From Cranoglanis bouderius (Eukaryota > Chordata > Actinopteri > Siluriformes > Cranoglanididae), in NCBI GenBank assembly GCA_023630585.1, contig CM042562.1:11359184-11423183 (forward strand): DNA of 64,000 nt. Reading direction: 5' to 3'. Numbering within the stretch: position 1 is the stretch's first letter; each line of letters begins with the position of its first letter. Both the position numbers and the translations under genes were made by a program. Below the pieces are notes generated by a model. The model saw only the letters and a program-made list of their open reading frames with translations, was not told the origin of the DNA and ran no database searches. Shown piece after piece: positions 1 to 12,834 of the stretch.

Positions 1-277
1 ACTTTGTGATGAACAAGTGGCAAATTAAGTATGGCTTATTAGAAAGTGCAAATTAATGAATACAGATAAGACAGAAGTGGGGCACACAATGTACAATGCA
101 TGCGCATATGCAGCAGTTTATACTATATTATTATAATGTGGCAACATCCATATGCAATAGTTTATGTACGGAATAAAACAAAACAGGAGAAAATAATAAA
201 CGATTATTATAATTTTTTATTCATTAATCAAAGACACACCATAAATGTAATAATTGATAGCTACAGTTAATATTGTG

Positions 278-830
278 AAAGCCCACGGAACATGTTAGTT
301 CCTGTTATCACTTACAGTATGCTATAGCAGCTATAAACAGTCATTACCTTGCCAAGCTCATTTTTGTATCTCTTGGAATTAATAAGTCAAAAAAAGTGCA
401 GCTTGTCATATTATCAAAGCGCTGATCGCATGATCGTTACCAAATGCTGACACTAAAACAATGAGTCCATAAAGAGCTTTCCTTTATACAGACAGCAAAG
501 CGTCCTGGAAATGTATGCATTCTGGCTGTGATTGGAATGCAGTACAAAGGGAATTGCATTCACTTCCAACAAAAAGTCATCATTTATTAAAAAAAAAAAA
601 GGAATGTTCTGCTGATTGTTTTTCACTGATGAGATCAAGTGATTTAAGATCAATGCAAAAGAAGCTTTTGCTTTCTGGTGAAAATCAATAGCTCTATCCT
701 GAAGCGTTGACATTGGAGACTCCTTCCATAAACGTTAAATACTTGTCTCCTTACAGAAAACTTCACCATATCAATGATTATACATTTCACTTTGTTAAAT
801 AACAGCATGTTTTTCCGCCCAATCTGGTTA
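278..830 (-). repeat. dispersed repeat family R1, copy A
   Basis: Read on the minus strand, this shares segments with 9181-9640 and 9757-10165, for example the GTTTATGGAAGGAGTCTC block and the AATGACTGTTTATA...GATAACAGGAACTAAC block (here 296-350). No terminal repeats or coding remnant were identified, so the class is unknown. Related segments also occur near 4190-4430 and 50870-50910. Confidence 0.5.
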
Positions 831-1159
831 TCATTAGCGTTATTATTAGCTGTGGTGTAATGCATCTTAATCAATGCTATAAAATCAGAGTGTGTAATAA
901 TTAATGTTAATTGTGCCTTAAATCTTTTTTAATCTCTAAATTGTTTTATGTTGCAATTAAATAATGATTGTCTTTCCATTGGATTTTTAATAGGCTTTAT
1001 ATCCAGCTATCATGAGGCTAGAGTCATGGTGGTGTATCAAGGCTCTTATTGATCACTGACACTTTTCCTTGTATTCACTAGTTTTCGAATCGTTTGCCAG
1101 ACAGTTATTGGAGATAATGCACAAACTGCTGTATTAAACATATTCTCTGTCGCTCTCTC

Positions 1160-1161
<2 letters not shown>
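831..1161. other. intronic A/T-rich DNA
   Basis: No gene, repeat family or motif that I can name is seen here; it is jakmip3 intron sequence left of the first coding exon. Confidence 0.4.
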
Positions 1162-1213
<52 letters not shown>

Positions 1214-1218
1214 ACACA
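1162..1218. repeat. (CA)n microsatellite
   Basis: About 28 CA dinucleotides with single interruptions. Confidence 0.95.
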
Positions 1219-1635
1219 CGCACAGTGGGATCATAATTTAGATTTTAAATTAAACCATATACAGTCCATATACTAGATATAAATATGAGGAAATGAAAGC
1301 TGAAATTCTGATCTGTCGTCTCATATCCATCTTTAAATCTCAAACCCAAATGACTTCAGTGTATAACGAAAACAATAGAATTGGCCTTGCTGTTCCAGTT
1401 CTTTTGGAGGGGCCTGTATTTCCTCAGGAGTATCACATACTGTATACTGCAGCATTGCCCATATATGCGTAGCCATGCGTTCATGTGTTCACGTACACAC
1501 AACACACGTGAACACACTGTGTATACATGCGAATACACACATGCACATGTACACAGAGCATAAAATAAAAGTTTGCATGACAGAGGACGGGGTGAAATGA
1601 AGGCTCCATAGACATTCTTAATGCCTTACATTATA

Positions 1636-1637
1636 TA

Positions 1638-1679
<42 letters not shown>
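1636..1679. repeat. (AC)n microsatellite
   Basis: AC repeat preceded by a TATACACACATA variant stretch. Confidence 0.95.
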
Positions 1680-1683
<4 letters not shown>

Positions 1684-2180
1684 AACATGCAATGCTATGA
1701 CAATACTGTGCCTTTTTTCATAGTAATAAACACAGTATACTGATATTGGAAAGCACTCAGCTGACACAGCAGGAGAAACTAAGCTCACCTCCTGACATGA
1801 TGCCAGACTTTCTACAGGAATCCGATTAAGGAAGCTTCAAAGACAATGCACAGATAAATGCATGGCTGTAGCCTTACCAATATTACTCCCTATCAATACT
1901 TACATGAATATTCATGAATGTATTATGTATTTAAATATTTATCATTTAAAAATAAATCAGTGAAGGCAAATGAGTTGTTTGCATATGAATCAGTTGCTCA
2001 GAGCTGTACACCATGACATCCAATATTTCAAACCAGTAATGGTGCACTGACATTTCAGCATCGAAAATATCACGGCTCCAAAATCAGGTGATGTATTAAA
2101 CAACATTAATGTTCTCTCCTTCTCAAAGTTTATGTTGATTAATAATCATGCAACTTTAGGGATTCATCATGGAAAACAGA
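1680..2180. other. intronic DNA
   Basis: A/T-rich with no recognised feature. Confidence 0.4.
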
Positions 2181-2187
2181 ATTCATC

Positions 2188-2487
2188 GATGGATCCTGAG
2201 CCTACATATCCTGGGAACATTGGGCAGGACACACTGGATTGGACCCGAGGCCATTGCAGGAAACCATGCACATTCATTTACACCTAGGGGTAATTTAGCA
2301 TAGCAAATCCATCTCTTGGCATGTTTTTGGGAGGAGTGGAAGAAACCAGAGTACCCAAAGGAAACCCATGCCAACACAGGAAGAACATGCGAAGTCAGCA
2401 ACCCGAGCTCAGGATCTACTCTAACTAGGGAGCCTTGAGATATGAGGCAGCAACGCTTACCCACTACACCACCATGGCACCCATCTA
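2188..2487 (-). repeat. SINE-like repeat, family S2 (diverged)
   Basis: Contains the landmark blocks ACCAGAGTACCCAAAGGAAACC and a terminal GAGGCAGCAACGCTTACCCACTACACCACCATGGCAC-type tRNA-like end, which on the minus strand reads as an A-box-like start. It differs from the S1 SINE copies but shares their general plan. Confidence 0.6.
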
Positions 2488-3122
2488 AACACATTTTTTT
2501 CTCAGTAATTTCCCCAGATCATCATCTCATTGGTCTCAGTCTTTCTAACTTTCTGCATTACTACTTTGCCATGCCATTAAGAAATATTGTTTCTAAGTAT
2601 TCTAAAGTTTTAAGAAATATTGTTTTACTTCCTAGTGAGAATATGTATACTGGTCACCATTAAAATGTTCCAAAAATTGTTTTAGGGGTATTAATATTCT
2701 TGATTTAGTAATGCAAAATATATTTGGTACATTTAACTGCTGTATTTTAATAGAATATGCACTGGTTCTATCTATTTGGTCAGTTAACTAGATATTAGAT
2801 CCATCAGAGACCATCAGAGACCATTAGATTCCATTAGATAACCATCAAATACATCTAAACCCACATGAAAAACACAAAAGAACTATAACCAACCATTAAT
2901 CACTAGCAGAAAGCTGCAATGGTTTCCTTAACTTTTCTATTTTCCAGCAGTTTTTTTTTTTTTTTTACTTGTTTTTTTTTAAAACTCATCTGAACCAAAT
3001 AATGAAATGTGAGTATTCAGCATATACAGATCAGTGACTTAGTAAATCATTGGTGTAGTAAACAAAGCACACTTCAAATCCATGATGAAGATGAAAGAAT
3101 ATTTAAACAAAGTTCTGCCCAC

Positions 3123-3257
3123 CTTGTTCTTCTCCTGCTGCAGTTCGATCTGGATGTCTGTAAGTTTGGCCCTTAACTCCTCATTGGCTGCCTGCAAGGC
3201 CGCCATGGCGTCTGTCCGCTCCCCTTTCCCCCGTCCACTGGGTGCCTTCTTGGCCAT
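3123..3257 (-). CDS. jakmip3: jakmip3, first coding exon (gene continues off left edge)
   Basis: This is 45 codons from an ATG in a strong Kozak context (ACCATGG) to a splice donor (AAG|GTGGGC, intron starting at 3122). The translation begins MAKKAPSGRGKGERTDAMAA and continues with the heptad-rich LQAANEELRAKL and TDIQIELQQEK segments. That is the conserved N-terminus of Janus kinase and microtubule interacting proteins, coiled-coil proteins that bind microtubules and are mainly neuronal. JAKMIP2 and JAKMIP3 both resemble this exon. JAKMIP3 is preferred because bnip3 and a B55-delta gene lie next to it, as at human 10q26.3. An in-frame upstream GTG exists but the ATG is the plausible start. 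The exon probably begins at 3361 (acceptor ctgCAG, 3362-3364) or 3299 (cctCAG), leaving a short 5'UTR on this exon. No later jakmip3 exon is in the window. Confidence 0.85.
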
Positions 3258-4169
3258 GGTGGGTGGCGCTCCACAGGCCACACCCTTCCCAGGGATGACC
3301 TGAGGTTGTGAAGGATCCCGGTTTGATTTTGTTCAGTGTTCAGCTACATCTTCCCACCCACCTGCAGATCACAGATAAAGACATGACACGCTCAACTTGG
3401 AAGACAAGCTCGATGAGAAAGTAGATCATATAGGTCTTGCATGTGATCTTGTCAACATGGTCTTTCAATGTCATTTAGAAACTTTCCAAAAACTGTCTTT
3501 TATTATCCAGGATGCTTGAAAAAAAAATCACAGATTTTCCACTTCAGTGTCTTTGAAGTAGCCCTTGCACTTTGGGTGTTAAGCTCTACTTTTCTATTCC
3601 AAAGAATTTAAATTCACTCCAGCAAGAGAGGCTCAGGGTGGTGAGAGAGGCAACCTTTGCAGAATAGCTTTGGAAGCAGACCAGAGAAGTTTAAATCAAA
3701 CACTTATCCTGCGACTCCTCTCACACTATTCGATTCAAATGGATTTGTGAAAAAGGATCGAATCCTTCCTCACTTGACTGCTAAACCTCTATACACACAT
3801 CCTCCTTTTTATTACATGGCTCTCAGTCATGCATTAATATTCACCAGGGGCTAAAGGTGGGCTTAGAACTCTAGCTTACACTGGAATTTAGAGTACATAA
3901 ACATAGAGTTTAATAAAGAAAGCTTATAAAAATTTGCATTACTGTTGTTTACAATTACACACTTTAATAGTTTGGGAACGTTAGGCCCTTTCTCGGTAAT
4001 GCTTTTTCAGTGATTTTCAATAACCTCAGATAGAAAAGCAATCATGCCTGGGGAAAAACGTGAAATAAAATATACTGGCAGTATGATATGGCGACAACGT
4101 GCCACACCGAAAAATGAACAGGTCCTGAGTTAAGTGAAATTCAGAAAGGCTTGATTATTATAACCAACT

Positions 4170-4440
4170 ATAGCCATGCCACAGTGTATGGTTAGGGCTG
4201 TGATTGGACAGTGCTTGCATTTCAGTGCGTCACTACTGCAACACACTGATGAAAGTGAAATGCAATACAACTGGGAATTACATTCGCTTCCGACACAAAG
4301 TCATCATTTAATTCTTAAAAAGCCTAATCTTTTGCAGATTGTTTTTCATGAAAGAGATCAAGCGACATAAGCGCAATGCAGTGAAGCTTTTGCCTTTCAG
4401 TATCCTACTGCAGTAAATTGAAAATCAATACCCTCCATGT
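4170..4440. repeat. dispersed repeat related to 490-720
   Basis: The blocks GGCTGTGATTGGA, GGGAATTRCATTCRCTTCC and AAAGTCATCATTTA occur here and at 520-590 in the same order, as do GAGATCAAG and GCAATGCA-GAAGCTTTTGC further on. The family is not identified. Confidence 0.5.
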
Positions 4441-4449
4441 ATTGTGGTT

Positions 4450-5820
4450 TTACCCCTAGGTGTGATGTTAAATGATATTAGCAGAGAAAAGATGTAGTAC
4501 AGTCTGTAATAGAAATGATTAATAATAGAAATATTAACATGCCATATACAGTAGAGTCTGAGCGCAGTAGTAAAAATGCTTTCATTTTGCAATCTTTTCT
4601 AATTGAATGCAACAATTTTTGCAACAAATTATATTATTGACAATAATTGAGTGAAAAGTAGAATGTTTGAAATATTTACATGAATTTCAGTTTCATTGCA
4701 TTTGGTACATTCCCTTGTTTGCTTTAATGACAGTTCGAACTCGAGAAATAGTGAAGAAACTTGAATATTAAATATTCAAGATATTGAACATTTCATTTCT
4801 TTGTTTTAAATATTTCAGAATTCTGTTTATTTTCAATTTTAAATGGAAAAAGTGGTCTCAGACTTTTGGACATCACTATAGATCTGAAGATATTTTTAGC
4901 CAAAAATATGATTCATTATTACAAACAGAAAACAAAAAATGCTCATTTATTAAAACATTTTGAAAAGATAGAAGCCCATAAGCATTTGACATGAATATAT
5001 AACAGTTATTTGGTGTTATATGCTCCAAAAATCTAAAACATTTACTAACATTAAACATTAGCACATGACTTTTAATAGTACAAGTGCAATGTATCACAGA
5101 GGATTACTGCACATGAGAAACTACTAAAAGGCCTCAGGTTTCATTGCATTATTTTTTTTTATCCTGAAGTGTGCAGTAATAAAACACTTTAATGTCAGTG
5201 GCCCCATTAGAACCATTATAAAACATTAGCTTGGAAAAAAAAAAAAATATTGAAACTAAAAACTTGTCACTAATTGCCTAACCGGCTTAACGGAAGAGCC
5301 TCATTACAAGCAAATCTAGTGAACGTGTCAGTGGGTGTAACTTTGAAGCATTTCAATCCAGTCTGTGTCATGAGTGGGTTTTCACTGTCAGCATCCAACA
5401 TCGTAAAATTGCCAATCCTTTGCTTTACTGGAAGGTTAGAGAGACTGAGACATATGCCCTCTCTGTGGTTGAGAGCTGGCAAGGATATCGGGGCTATGTC
5501 ACATTTACAGAGCTGCAGCTCTTGCCATTTCAATAATTACCCTTTACTCGTCCACTAATTTTTTAATAATGTAGAAGGAAGGCACATGGTGAAACGAGTT
5601 CAGTACCTGAACCAAATTTTTTTTTTTTTTTTAGAGACACAGCAGAGAGAGGCATAAGTGTAAGAATAGAAGTGTGTGCCATGATGTGTTCAGGAGGAGG
5701 CTTTTTTGGTGTTGTTTGAAATTAATGTAGCACTTTACCATGTTAATGTTGTTGAAAACTAAGATAACACACAAAAAACAATAACAATAAAAATTCACCA
5801 TTGTACTCAAAATGTATATG
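4450..5820. other. jakmip3 presumed intron, no recognised feature
   Basis: A/T-rich sequence with homopolymer runs (5610-5632) and short spurious frames; neither strand gives a recognisable protein or element. Confidence 0.4.
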
Positions 5821-5828
5821 AAATGTAC

Positions 5829-6321
5829 ACTATATGCCCAAAAGTATGTGCCCATTCCAACACCATGGGTATTAACACAGAGTTGGTCTTCTCTTGCTGT
5901 TATAATAATCTTCACTCTTCTGAGAAGGCTTTCTAGAGTTTAAAGCATGGCTATGGGGATTTGTGCTCATTCAGCCAAGAGAGCATTAGTAAGTTCAGGC
6001 ATTGATATCAGGTGAGAAGGCCTAGTCGGCATTTCAATTCATCCCAAAGGTGTTCAGTGGGGTTGAGGTCAGAGTTCTGTGCAGGCCACTCGAGCTCTTC
6101 CACTCCAACTTTGGTAAACCATGTCCTCATGGATCTCGCTTTGTGCACAGGGACACTGTCATGCTGAAACAGGTTTGGGCCTCGTAGTTCCAGTGAAGGG
6201 AAACTGCAATGCAACAGCATACAAAAACATTCCATATAATTGTGTGACACCAACTTTGTGGCAGTAGTTTGGGGAAGAACCACATATGGTGGTGTCCATA
6301 TACTTTTGGCCATATAGTGTA
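5829..6321 (-). mobile_element. non-autonomous Tc1/mariner-like element, family M1
   Basis: Imperfect terminal inverted repeats of the CACTATATGGCCAAAAGTAT type lie at both ends (5829 and 6295-6320). Between them the minus strand keeps a C-terminal transposase remnant with FQHDSVPVHKA and the DDE-type SDLNPTEHLWDELK motif (6008-6313). A second copy of the family is at 52591-53112. Confidence 0.8.
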
Positions 6322-6894
6322 ATACCAGTTAAACTAAAATGTCAAAATTGATCAGAGGTGAAACCTTTTCCCATCTTTGCAAACCTAAAAATGTAGCCGA
6401 TCCTAAAAGGAAACTAATCTTTACCTTGACTGTAACAGTGCAGGATTTGAGATGTATGTATTTAGCATATCAGTGGATATAATCTCTTAAAGATAAATAC
6501 TAGAGTTATATAGTGCACTATATAGGTAGTAGACAGCTATATCTGATTCAGTTTTCACCGTTATAATGTTAGCTTTCACACTGCTGGCACATGGACTGCT
6601 CACTGCTGGATATACCCGATACAATCCAGACCTGTCTCGCTTTCACATCTGCAAAGCCATGCTAATATTAAGGTTTCATGGTTGCAGAATCACGCTATCA
6701 TTCTCTTAAATTTTTGGTAAGATTAATAATCTTTCTCTACTATTTTTTGTAGTTTCATGTTGGACTAATATAATGCTAGCTGGAACCACTATATCTGAAG
6801 AATACCACCAAAGTCATTCAAGTGAGCACATTTGGACTAGACTAAACCAAACAATAAACAAATTATGTAAATATGGCTAAACCATCAATCAAAC

Positions 6895-7182
6895 CATCCA
6901 TCCATTTTCCATACTGCTTATCCTACACAGGATTGTGGGGGAGACAAGGCGGGGGACACCCTGGACAGAGTGCCAACCTCAATCACAGGGCACAATCGCA
7001 CACACATTCACACACCACCGACAATTTGGAAATGTTAATCAACCTATAGTGCATGTCTTTGGACTGGGGGTGGAAACTGGAGTACCTAGAGGAAACCCCC
7101 AAAGTACGGGGAGAACATGCAAGCTCTGGGCAGGTTGAGGTGGGATTGGAACCCCCAGCCCCTAAGCCACCATACCCCCGTG
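6895..7182 (-). mobile_element. tRNA-derived SINE, family S1
   Basis: Read on the minus strand: a degenerate tRNA head, the GGAGAACATGCAAGCTC and CATGTCTTTGGACTGG blocks (plus sense), and a GGATGG-type tail at the left. The same layout occurs in at least seven other places in the window. It resembles the Mermaid-type SINEs reported in catfish and zebrafish; that name is from memory of the family and was not tested. Confidence 0.7.
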
Positions 7183-7885
7183 ACAAACCACTAAGATTTA
7201 AGCTAAATCCAAATAAGCACAATAATAAATAAATCCAAATAATTAATAACAATATTGATTACTCATTTCATCCAGAAAGTAAATGTCAGCTCTCCATCTG
7301 TTCAACAGATTCACAGTTAAAAATTTAAACATTTTATGTTTAAACTGGGATTCTTTAGATTTTCCATGTATGAAATACAACCCATGTATGCTCTTTGGAA
7401 AGGCTTTAAAGTCCATGTGCAGAGTTACTGAAACTGGCATGCTTTCAAAACACATGCAGGAAATCTGAGACATTAAAATTATCTCACTTGTTGGCAGAAG
7501 GATGTTGATACATGTGCTTAATATTCCAAATGCTAAATGTGTGTGTATGCCAGCATGTGTTCTTTTATGTTTGAGCAGGATCTATTTTGTTCGGTGACAA
7601 ACTCACAGCAGTAAGTGAATTTAGTACAATACCTCAATGACACTATTATTCAGTACTCACAATTTCTTGGCCTGGCCAGCCTTCACCAGGGCCTTCTTGT
7701 AGTTTCAGCATTTCTGCATGAAACCTCAGTATGATTAATTATATGTTCTAACAGTATGTGTTTGGATGAAATGTATTGGTTAGTACTGTACAATGTGAAC
7801 AATAGTTAAAAATTACTATACCCTGGTGCTGTTGATTGATTTCTCAGCTCACTCATAGGGCAGTGCATGGCAGACGGACCACATA

Positions 7886-9145
7886 TAGTGCCCTCCACTA
7901 ATATTGGCACCCTTGGTAAATATGAGTAAAGAAGGCTGTGAAAAATTGTCTTTATTGTTTAACCTTTTGATCTTTTGTTCAAACACAACACAGGTTTATC
8001 CACAAAAAAAAAAACTTTGTTAAATATAGGTGTGCAACCATTATTGGCACCCCTATGAATTCATATCAGAAAAATATATTTGAAGTACATTATGAATCAA
8101 CCTGGAATTGGACGTGTGTCTATATTGTCTCAATGCACTGTGAAGAGGATGGTTTGAGTGGCCAAAAAATCTCCAAGGATCACAGCTGGAGAATTGCAGA
8201 CGTTAGTTGTGTCTTGGGGTCAGAAAGTCTCCAAAACTACAATCAGAAGTCACCTACATCACCACAAGTTGTTTGAAAAGGTTTCAAGAAAAAAGCCTCT
8301 ACTCTCATCCAAAAACAAACTCAAGCATCTTCAGTTTTCCAGACACTACTGGAACTTCAAATGGGATCGGGTTCTATGGTCAGATGAAACCAAAATAGAG
8401 CTTTTTGGCAATAAATACCAGAGGTGGTTTTGGTACATAGAGAGAGGTAGCCATATGGAAAAGTACCTCATGCCCACGGTTAAACTCTTTAATGTTTTGG
8501 GGCTGTTTTTCTGCCAGAGGACCTGAACATTTTGTTAGGATACATGGCATCATGGACTCTATCAAATATCAACAGATATTAAATGAAAACATGACTGCCT
8601 CTGCCAGAAAGCTTAAATTGGGCCGTGGTTGGATCTCCAGCAGGACAATGATCCAAAACATCAAAATCAACACAAAAATGGTTTACTGACCACAAAATCA
8701 AGGTCCTGCCATGGCCATCCCAGTCCCCTGACTTGAAACTCATAGAAAACCTGTGGGGGGAACTGAAGAGGAGAGTCCACCAGCGTGGACCTCGAAATTT
8801 GAAGGATCTGGAGAGATTCTGTATGGAGGAATGGTCTCAGATCCCTTGCCATGTATTCTCCAACCTCATCAGGCATTATAGGAGAAGACTCAGAACTGTT
8901 ATCTTGGCAAAGGTAGGTAGCATAAAATATTGACCAATAATTGCCAATAATTGTTGCACACCTATATTTAACAACGTTTTTTTTGATAAACCTGTGTTTT
9001 GTTTGCAATTGCTTGATATCCATGAGAGCCGAGTATTTTTGTGAATTTTTTGAAGAGAAGATCAATAAATAAACAATAAAGACAATTTTTCACAGCCTTC
9101 TTTGCTCATATTTACCAAGGGTTCCAATATTAGTGGAGGGCACTG
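7886..9145 (+). mobile_element. full-length degenerate Tc1 transposon
   Basis: 1260 bp bounded by TA on both sides, with long inverted ends of the AGTGCCCTCCACTAATATTGG type (left 7887; right 9107-9145). It is a complete Tc1 length with both ends kept but a broken transposase inside. Confidence 0.9.
8110..8933 (+). pseudogene. decayed Tc1 transposase
   Basis: Pieces in different frames read as a Tc1 DD34E transposase: an HTH part with AKKSPRITAGELQTLV, WSDETKIELFGNKYQRW (first catalytic Asp), VLWGCFSARGPEHFVRIHG-like, the region around the second Asp (QQDNDPKH-like, frame-shifted near 8640-8660) and NLWGELKRRVHQRGPRNLKD. Several frameshifts separate them, so no protein can be made. Confidence 0.85.
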
Positions 9146-9180
9146 TATTCTAATAATAAACAGATGAAAAAAAAAAAAAA

Positions 9181-9640
9181 ATGTTGTTTAAGAAACATAT
9201 AATTGTTGATATGAAGAGGTTTTCTGTTGTTTATGTAACATGTAACAGGAGATGTTTATGTAACATTTATGGAAGGAGTCTCAGGTTTCAGCACTTTGTA
9301 AAAGTTGATAAGTTTCCCAACATGGGAATCTTCATGAGAGAGGCGTTTATTCTTTCCAGTTTCTCAGGAACAATACAAACTACAATTTTTGTCCTATTCG
9401 CTTCAAGAAAAGCAAGAGGCTGATGAGCGAATGACTGTTTATAACAGCTATAATGTAGGCGATAACAGGAACTAACTTGTCTCACAGACATTCCGTTACA
9501 TTAAATGTAACTATAAACAGTTAAAAAGCATGATGTGTTGTTCATAAATAGACACTCTTTGGACCATGCTGTTATACTTTGGGGTGGTAACAGCAGCACA
9601 GCACTCATCAGTGTGTATATTATCTTAGTATAACAGCACA
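9181..9640 (+). repeat. dispersed repeat family R1, copy B
   Basis: Shares GGAAGGAGTCTC, AATGACTGTTTATAACAGC and GGGGTGGTAACAGC-type blocks with copies A and C. It begins right after an A run that follows the Tc1 element. Confidence 0.55.
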
Positions 9641-9756
9641 ATTTATTAAGTATAATGCTCTCCTTAATACTTTATCAGTTCAATAGTAATAACTTATACA
9701 GTTATTACTTGATGCCAGACTCTCCACATAAACACATAAAAAAAAAAAAAAAGTGT

Positions 9757-10165
9757 AATTGTTCAGACTTTTATTTAGCATTTTTGGAAGACGTCTCCAG
9801 CGTCAATGCTTTGTAAAAGTGAGAGGTAAAGCTGTAACTTTAAGTTTTCTGACACAGGAGAGTCTTCAGGACAGACGACTTTGTGTTTTGCAGGTTCTGA
9901 GCACCATGACAAGCTACTGTACATTGCTTTGTCTAATTAACATCAAGAAAGAGAAAAAAAGAGAGGCTGGTGAAGGAACAATATTTTATAGCTGCTATTA
10001 TATACTGTAAATGATGAAGGGAACTTGTTTTATGGAAGTATCACAATATTATATTTATCAATCAATGGTTAAAATGTATGATGGCTAAAAACTGCTGTTG
10101 TATAAGAGGAATAAACACTGCAGGACATGCTGTTATTGGAAAAGAATCCATTTCGGGGTGGTATG
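9757..10165 (+). repeat. dispersed repeat family R1, copy C
   Basis: Parallel to copy B: TTTTTGGAAGACGTCTCCAG, TTTGTAAAAGTGA, then GCTATTATATACTGTAAATG and the GGACATGCTGTTATTGG...GGGGTGGTA end. It lies head to tail with copy B about 110 bp away. Confidence 0.55.
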
Positions 10166-10169
10166 AGTA

Positions 10170-11340
10170 ATTCCGTTTCGCATCTGGCCGTATCAAACCA
10201 CCCCCACGTTGATTAGTTTCCTAAAAGAGCATACACCATTGTGTTCATACGGACACTGCACTAAAAGCATGTGAGATCATTTATTTCTCAAAAAATGAAA
10301 AATGAATTGGTCTTCCTATGTGAACAAATATGTTCAGAATAACAGGCCTGCTGCATATGTTTTGCTTTTCTTTGTCTGAGTCTATAAGAAAAAAAGGAAC
10401 AGTACTTAGTGAATCATATTTTGGTCAGAATAAAGGTAACCCCTCTAACAGCTAAGGGGGGGAAAAAGTCAAAACAAGCAACACTGTGCTAAAATCTCCT
10501 TGAAACGCAATCTGCTCAGACTGGTCTGACTCTGTGTTGCTTTAATACCCATGACTTCTTTTCTTTCAACCCAGAAACCGTGACAGCACATAAGGACTGC
10601 TTTTGAAAACAAAAACATGAGCTACATTTTAACGAGCCATGAGCACACTGCTAGACAGCTCTAGGCACCTCAGTAATGTTCATACAGTTTAAAAAACTTA
10701 ATCCCAACAGAAAGCATAGCAACCATTGCTTAATTAAGGAAAATTGTTCTCATTACTGAAATTGTGTCTATGGAAATCAATGCACCATGTCAGCAACAGA
10801 TAATGTACTGAAGGTCATTTTTTCCAGACACATTAACCCTGGTAATGGATTAAACACAGCCACTGGGGGTTGCTATTGAATTCTTTCTCTACTTTGCATT
10901 GAGAATGTTTGTGTCTAAAATATCAATTCCTCTTTGTGATTCTGAGTGTCTGAGTATAGTACAGCACGAGGAAGCACTTCTACGTGTTCTTAAAACAAAT
11001 GTAAATGTAATATTTATTTTCTTTAGAACTTATGTGGTGCAAATATGTCAATATATTTGCCATATATTCTAAATCCAGTATGTCATGCTTTTTGCATTGT
11101 ATGTTGTATCAGACCAAAACCTTCGTTGTAGACAGAATTTATTTCATAATTAGAGATTCTAAGTCTAATAATTAAAGTTTCTAAGTCTAATAAATAATCT
11201 AATCTCATCTACATGTGACATTTCCCTAAGCAGTAGTGCACAAGCACATATCCAGGCAGTTTCCCTGCTCTGAGATTGTATTAGAGGATTTTGTTGTAGA
11301 TCATAAGTATGTAGCTGAATATGACAAAAACAAACAAAAA
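10170..11340. other. presumed jakmip3 intron, no recognised feature
   Basis: About 1.2 kb of ordinary A/T-rich DNA; no frame, repeat or motif that I can name. Confidence 0.4.
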
Positions 11341-11351
11341 AATAAATAAAT

Positions 11352-11690
11352 AAGGTGCCTCACACCTCCGGGGTTGAGGGTTCGAATCCCACTTCCGCCT
11401 CGTGCGCGCTTAGTTTGCATGTTCCCCCCGTGCTTCGGGGGTTTCCTCCAGACACTCCGGTTTCCTCCCCCAGTCCAAAGACATGCGTTATAGTTTGACT
11501 GGCATTTCCAAATTGTCCGTAGTGTGTGAATGTGTGTGCAATTGTGCCCTGTGATGGGTTGGCACCCCGTCCAGGGTGTCCCTCGCCTTGTGCCCCGAGT
11601 TCCCTGGGATAGGCTCCAGGCTCCCCCGCGACCCTGTGTATGATAAGCGCTACGGAAAATGGATGGAATAAATAAATAAATAAAATGAAT
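11352..11690 (+). mobile_element. tRNA-derived SINE, family S1, with B box
   Basis: The head keeps a pol III B-box match GGTTCGAATCC (about 11380-11390), followed by the usual GTTTGCATGTTCCCC, CCCAGTCCAAAGACATGCG, GGCATTTCCAAATTGTCCG and ATGGATGG tail with an AAATAAAT run. This is the copy that shows the tRNA origin most clearly. Confidence 0.8.
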
Positions 11691-11980
11691 AATGCTGTCT
11701 GTAATAGAAAAGGAAAATAATAAAATTTTTAAAATGCAATAAATGCCACTCAGTAAGATTCACCTATAGTGATTGTTTGGAGAGAAACAAAAATTTTCCC
11801 TTTTTCCCCAAATGCAGTTCAATATCCAAGACATGTTCTGTGTCTATTGTATCCTGCTTTAGTTTTGCCTTGGAGCTAACATTTATGAGAAGCCTACAGC
11901 CTCCAGGGTATTATCTTGCAAATATGCATGTTGTGCCATCATATTAGAGATTGTTGTTACTTTAACATAAGACATTGCAT

Positions 11981-12058
11981 TCATTCATTCATTTATTTAT
12001 TCATTCATTCATTCGTTCATTCATTTGTTCATTTATTTGTTCATTTATTTGTTTATTT
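11981..12058. repeat. (ATTC)n/(ATTT)n tetranucleotide repeat
   Basis: Imperfect CATT/TTAT tetranucleotide array. Confidence 0.9.
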
Positions 12059-12075
12059 TCAGAAACTACTTAAAT

Positions 12076-12270
12076 CCTGGACAGAGTCACAGTGGATCTA
12101 AAGTCTATCCCTGCACACTACATGTGAGGCGGGAATAAACCCTGCACAGTCTCCCATCATGCACACACATCTTCACACATTAATTCACCCCTTGGGGCAA
12201 TTTATAGTAGTCAATCCACATTTTGGCATGTTTTTGGTAGGAAACTAGAGAACCTGGAGGAAACCGTGCC
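12076..12270 (-). repeat. SINE-like S2 fragment
   Basis: Contains GGACAGAGTCACAGTGGATCT, GGGGCAATTTATAGTAG and GGCATGTTTTTGGTAGGAAAC, matching the copy at 2188-2487 and 47085-47412. Confidence 0.5.
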
Positions 12271-12582
12271 TTAATCCATGTCAATTTATTCAATAATCTC
12301 AAGTAGATTTGCTTATGTGGTTCTTTATGCTGAATGACTCATTGTTATCTATAAAGATGAACAAAGTTAGATTTCAAAATGGTAAATGAATCTGAAAATG
12401 GTAGTAGCCAGAATAATTTCCTTCAAGCAGGAAGGGTGGCTTTAAGATGATGGTACAATTAGGCAGACTAAGTTGGAGGTGAATTAGAAGTTCTAAGTTG
12501 TTCAAATAATGGTATATGTCCAATTAGATTTATAAATAGAACTTTTTTAATACAACCTATATTTATTTTATCAAGTATTTGT

Positions 12583-12834
12583 ATGCGCCTCCGCCCTGTG
12601 TGCACAGAGTTTGCATGTTCCTCCCCGTGCTTTGGGGGTTTCCTCTGGGTACTCCAATTTCCTCCCCCAGTCCAAAGACATGTGTTGTAGGCTGATTGGC
12701 ATTTCCAAATTGTCCACAGTGTGTGAATGTGTGTGAGATTTTGCCCTGCCTTATGCCCCGAGTTCCCTGGGATAGGCTCCATGGTTCCCCGTGACCCTGG
12801 ATAGAATAAGTGGTACGGAAAATGGATGGATGGA
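12583..12834 (+). mobile_element. SINE S1, 5'-truncated
   Basis: Starts inside the CCTCCGCCCTGTGTGCAC block and runs to the ATGGATGGATGG tail; the tRNA-like head is missing. Confidence 0.75.

Noticed and set aside
5270..5558. Opposite-strand frames of 87 and 94 codons
   Set aside because: They are antiparallel shadows of each other without homology or gene signals.
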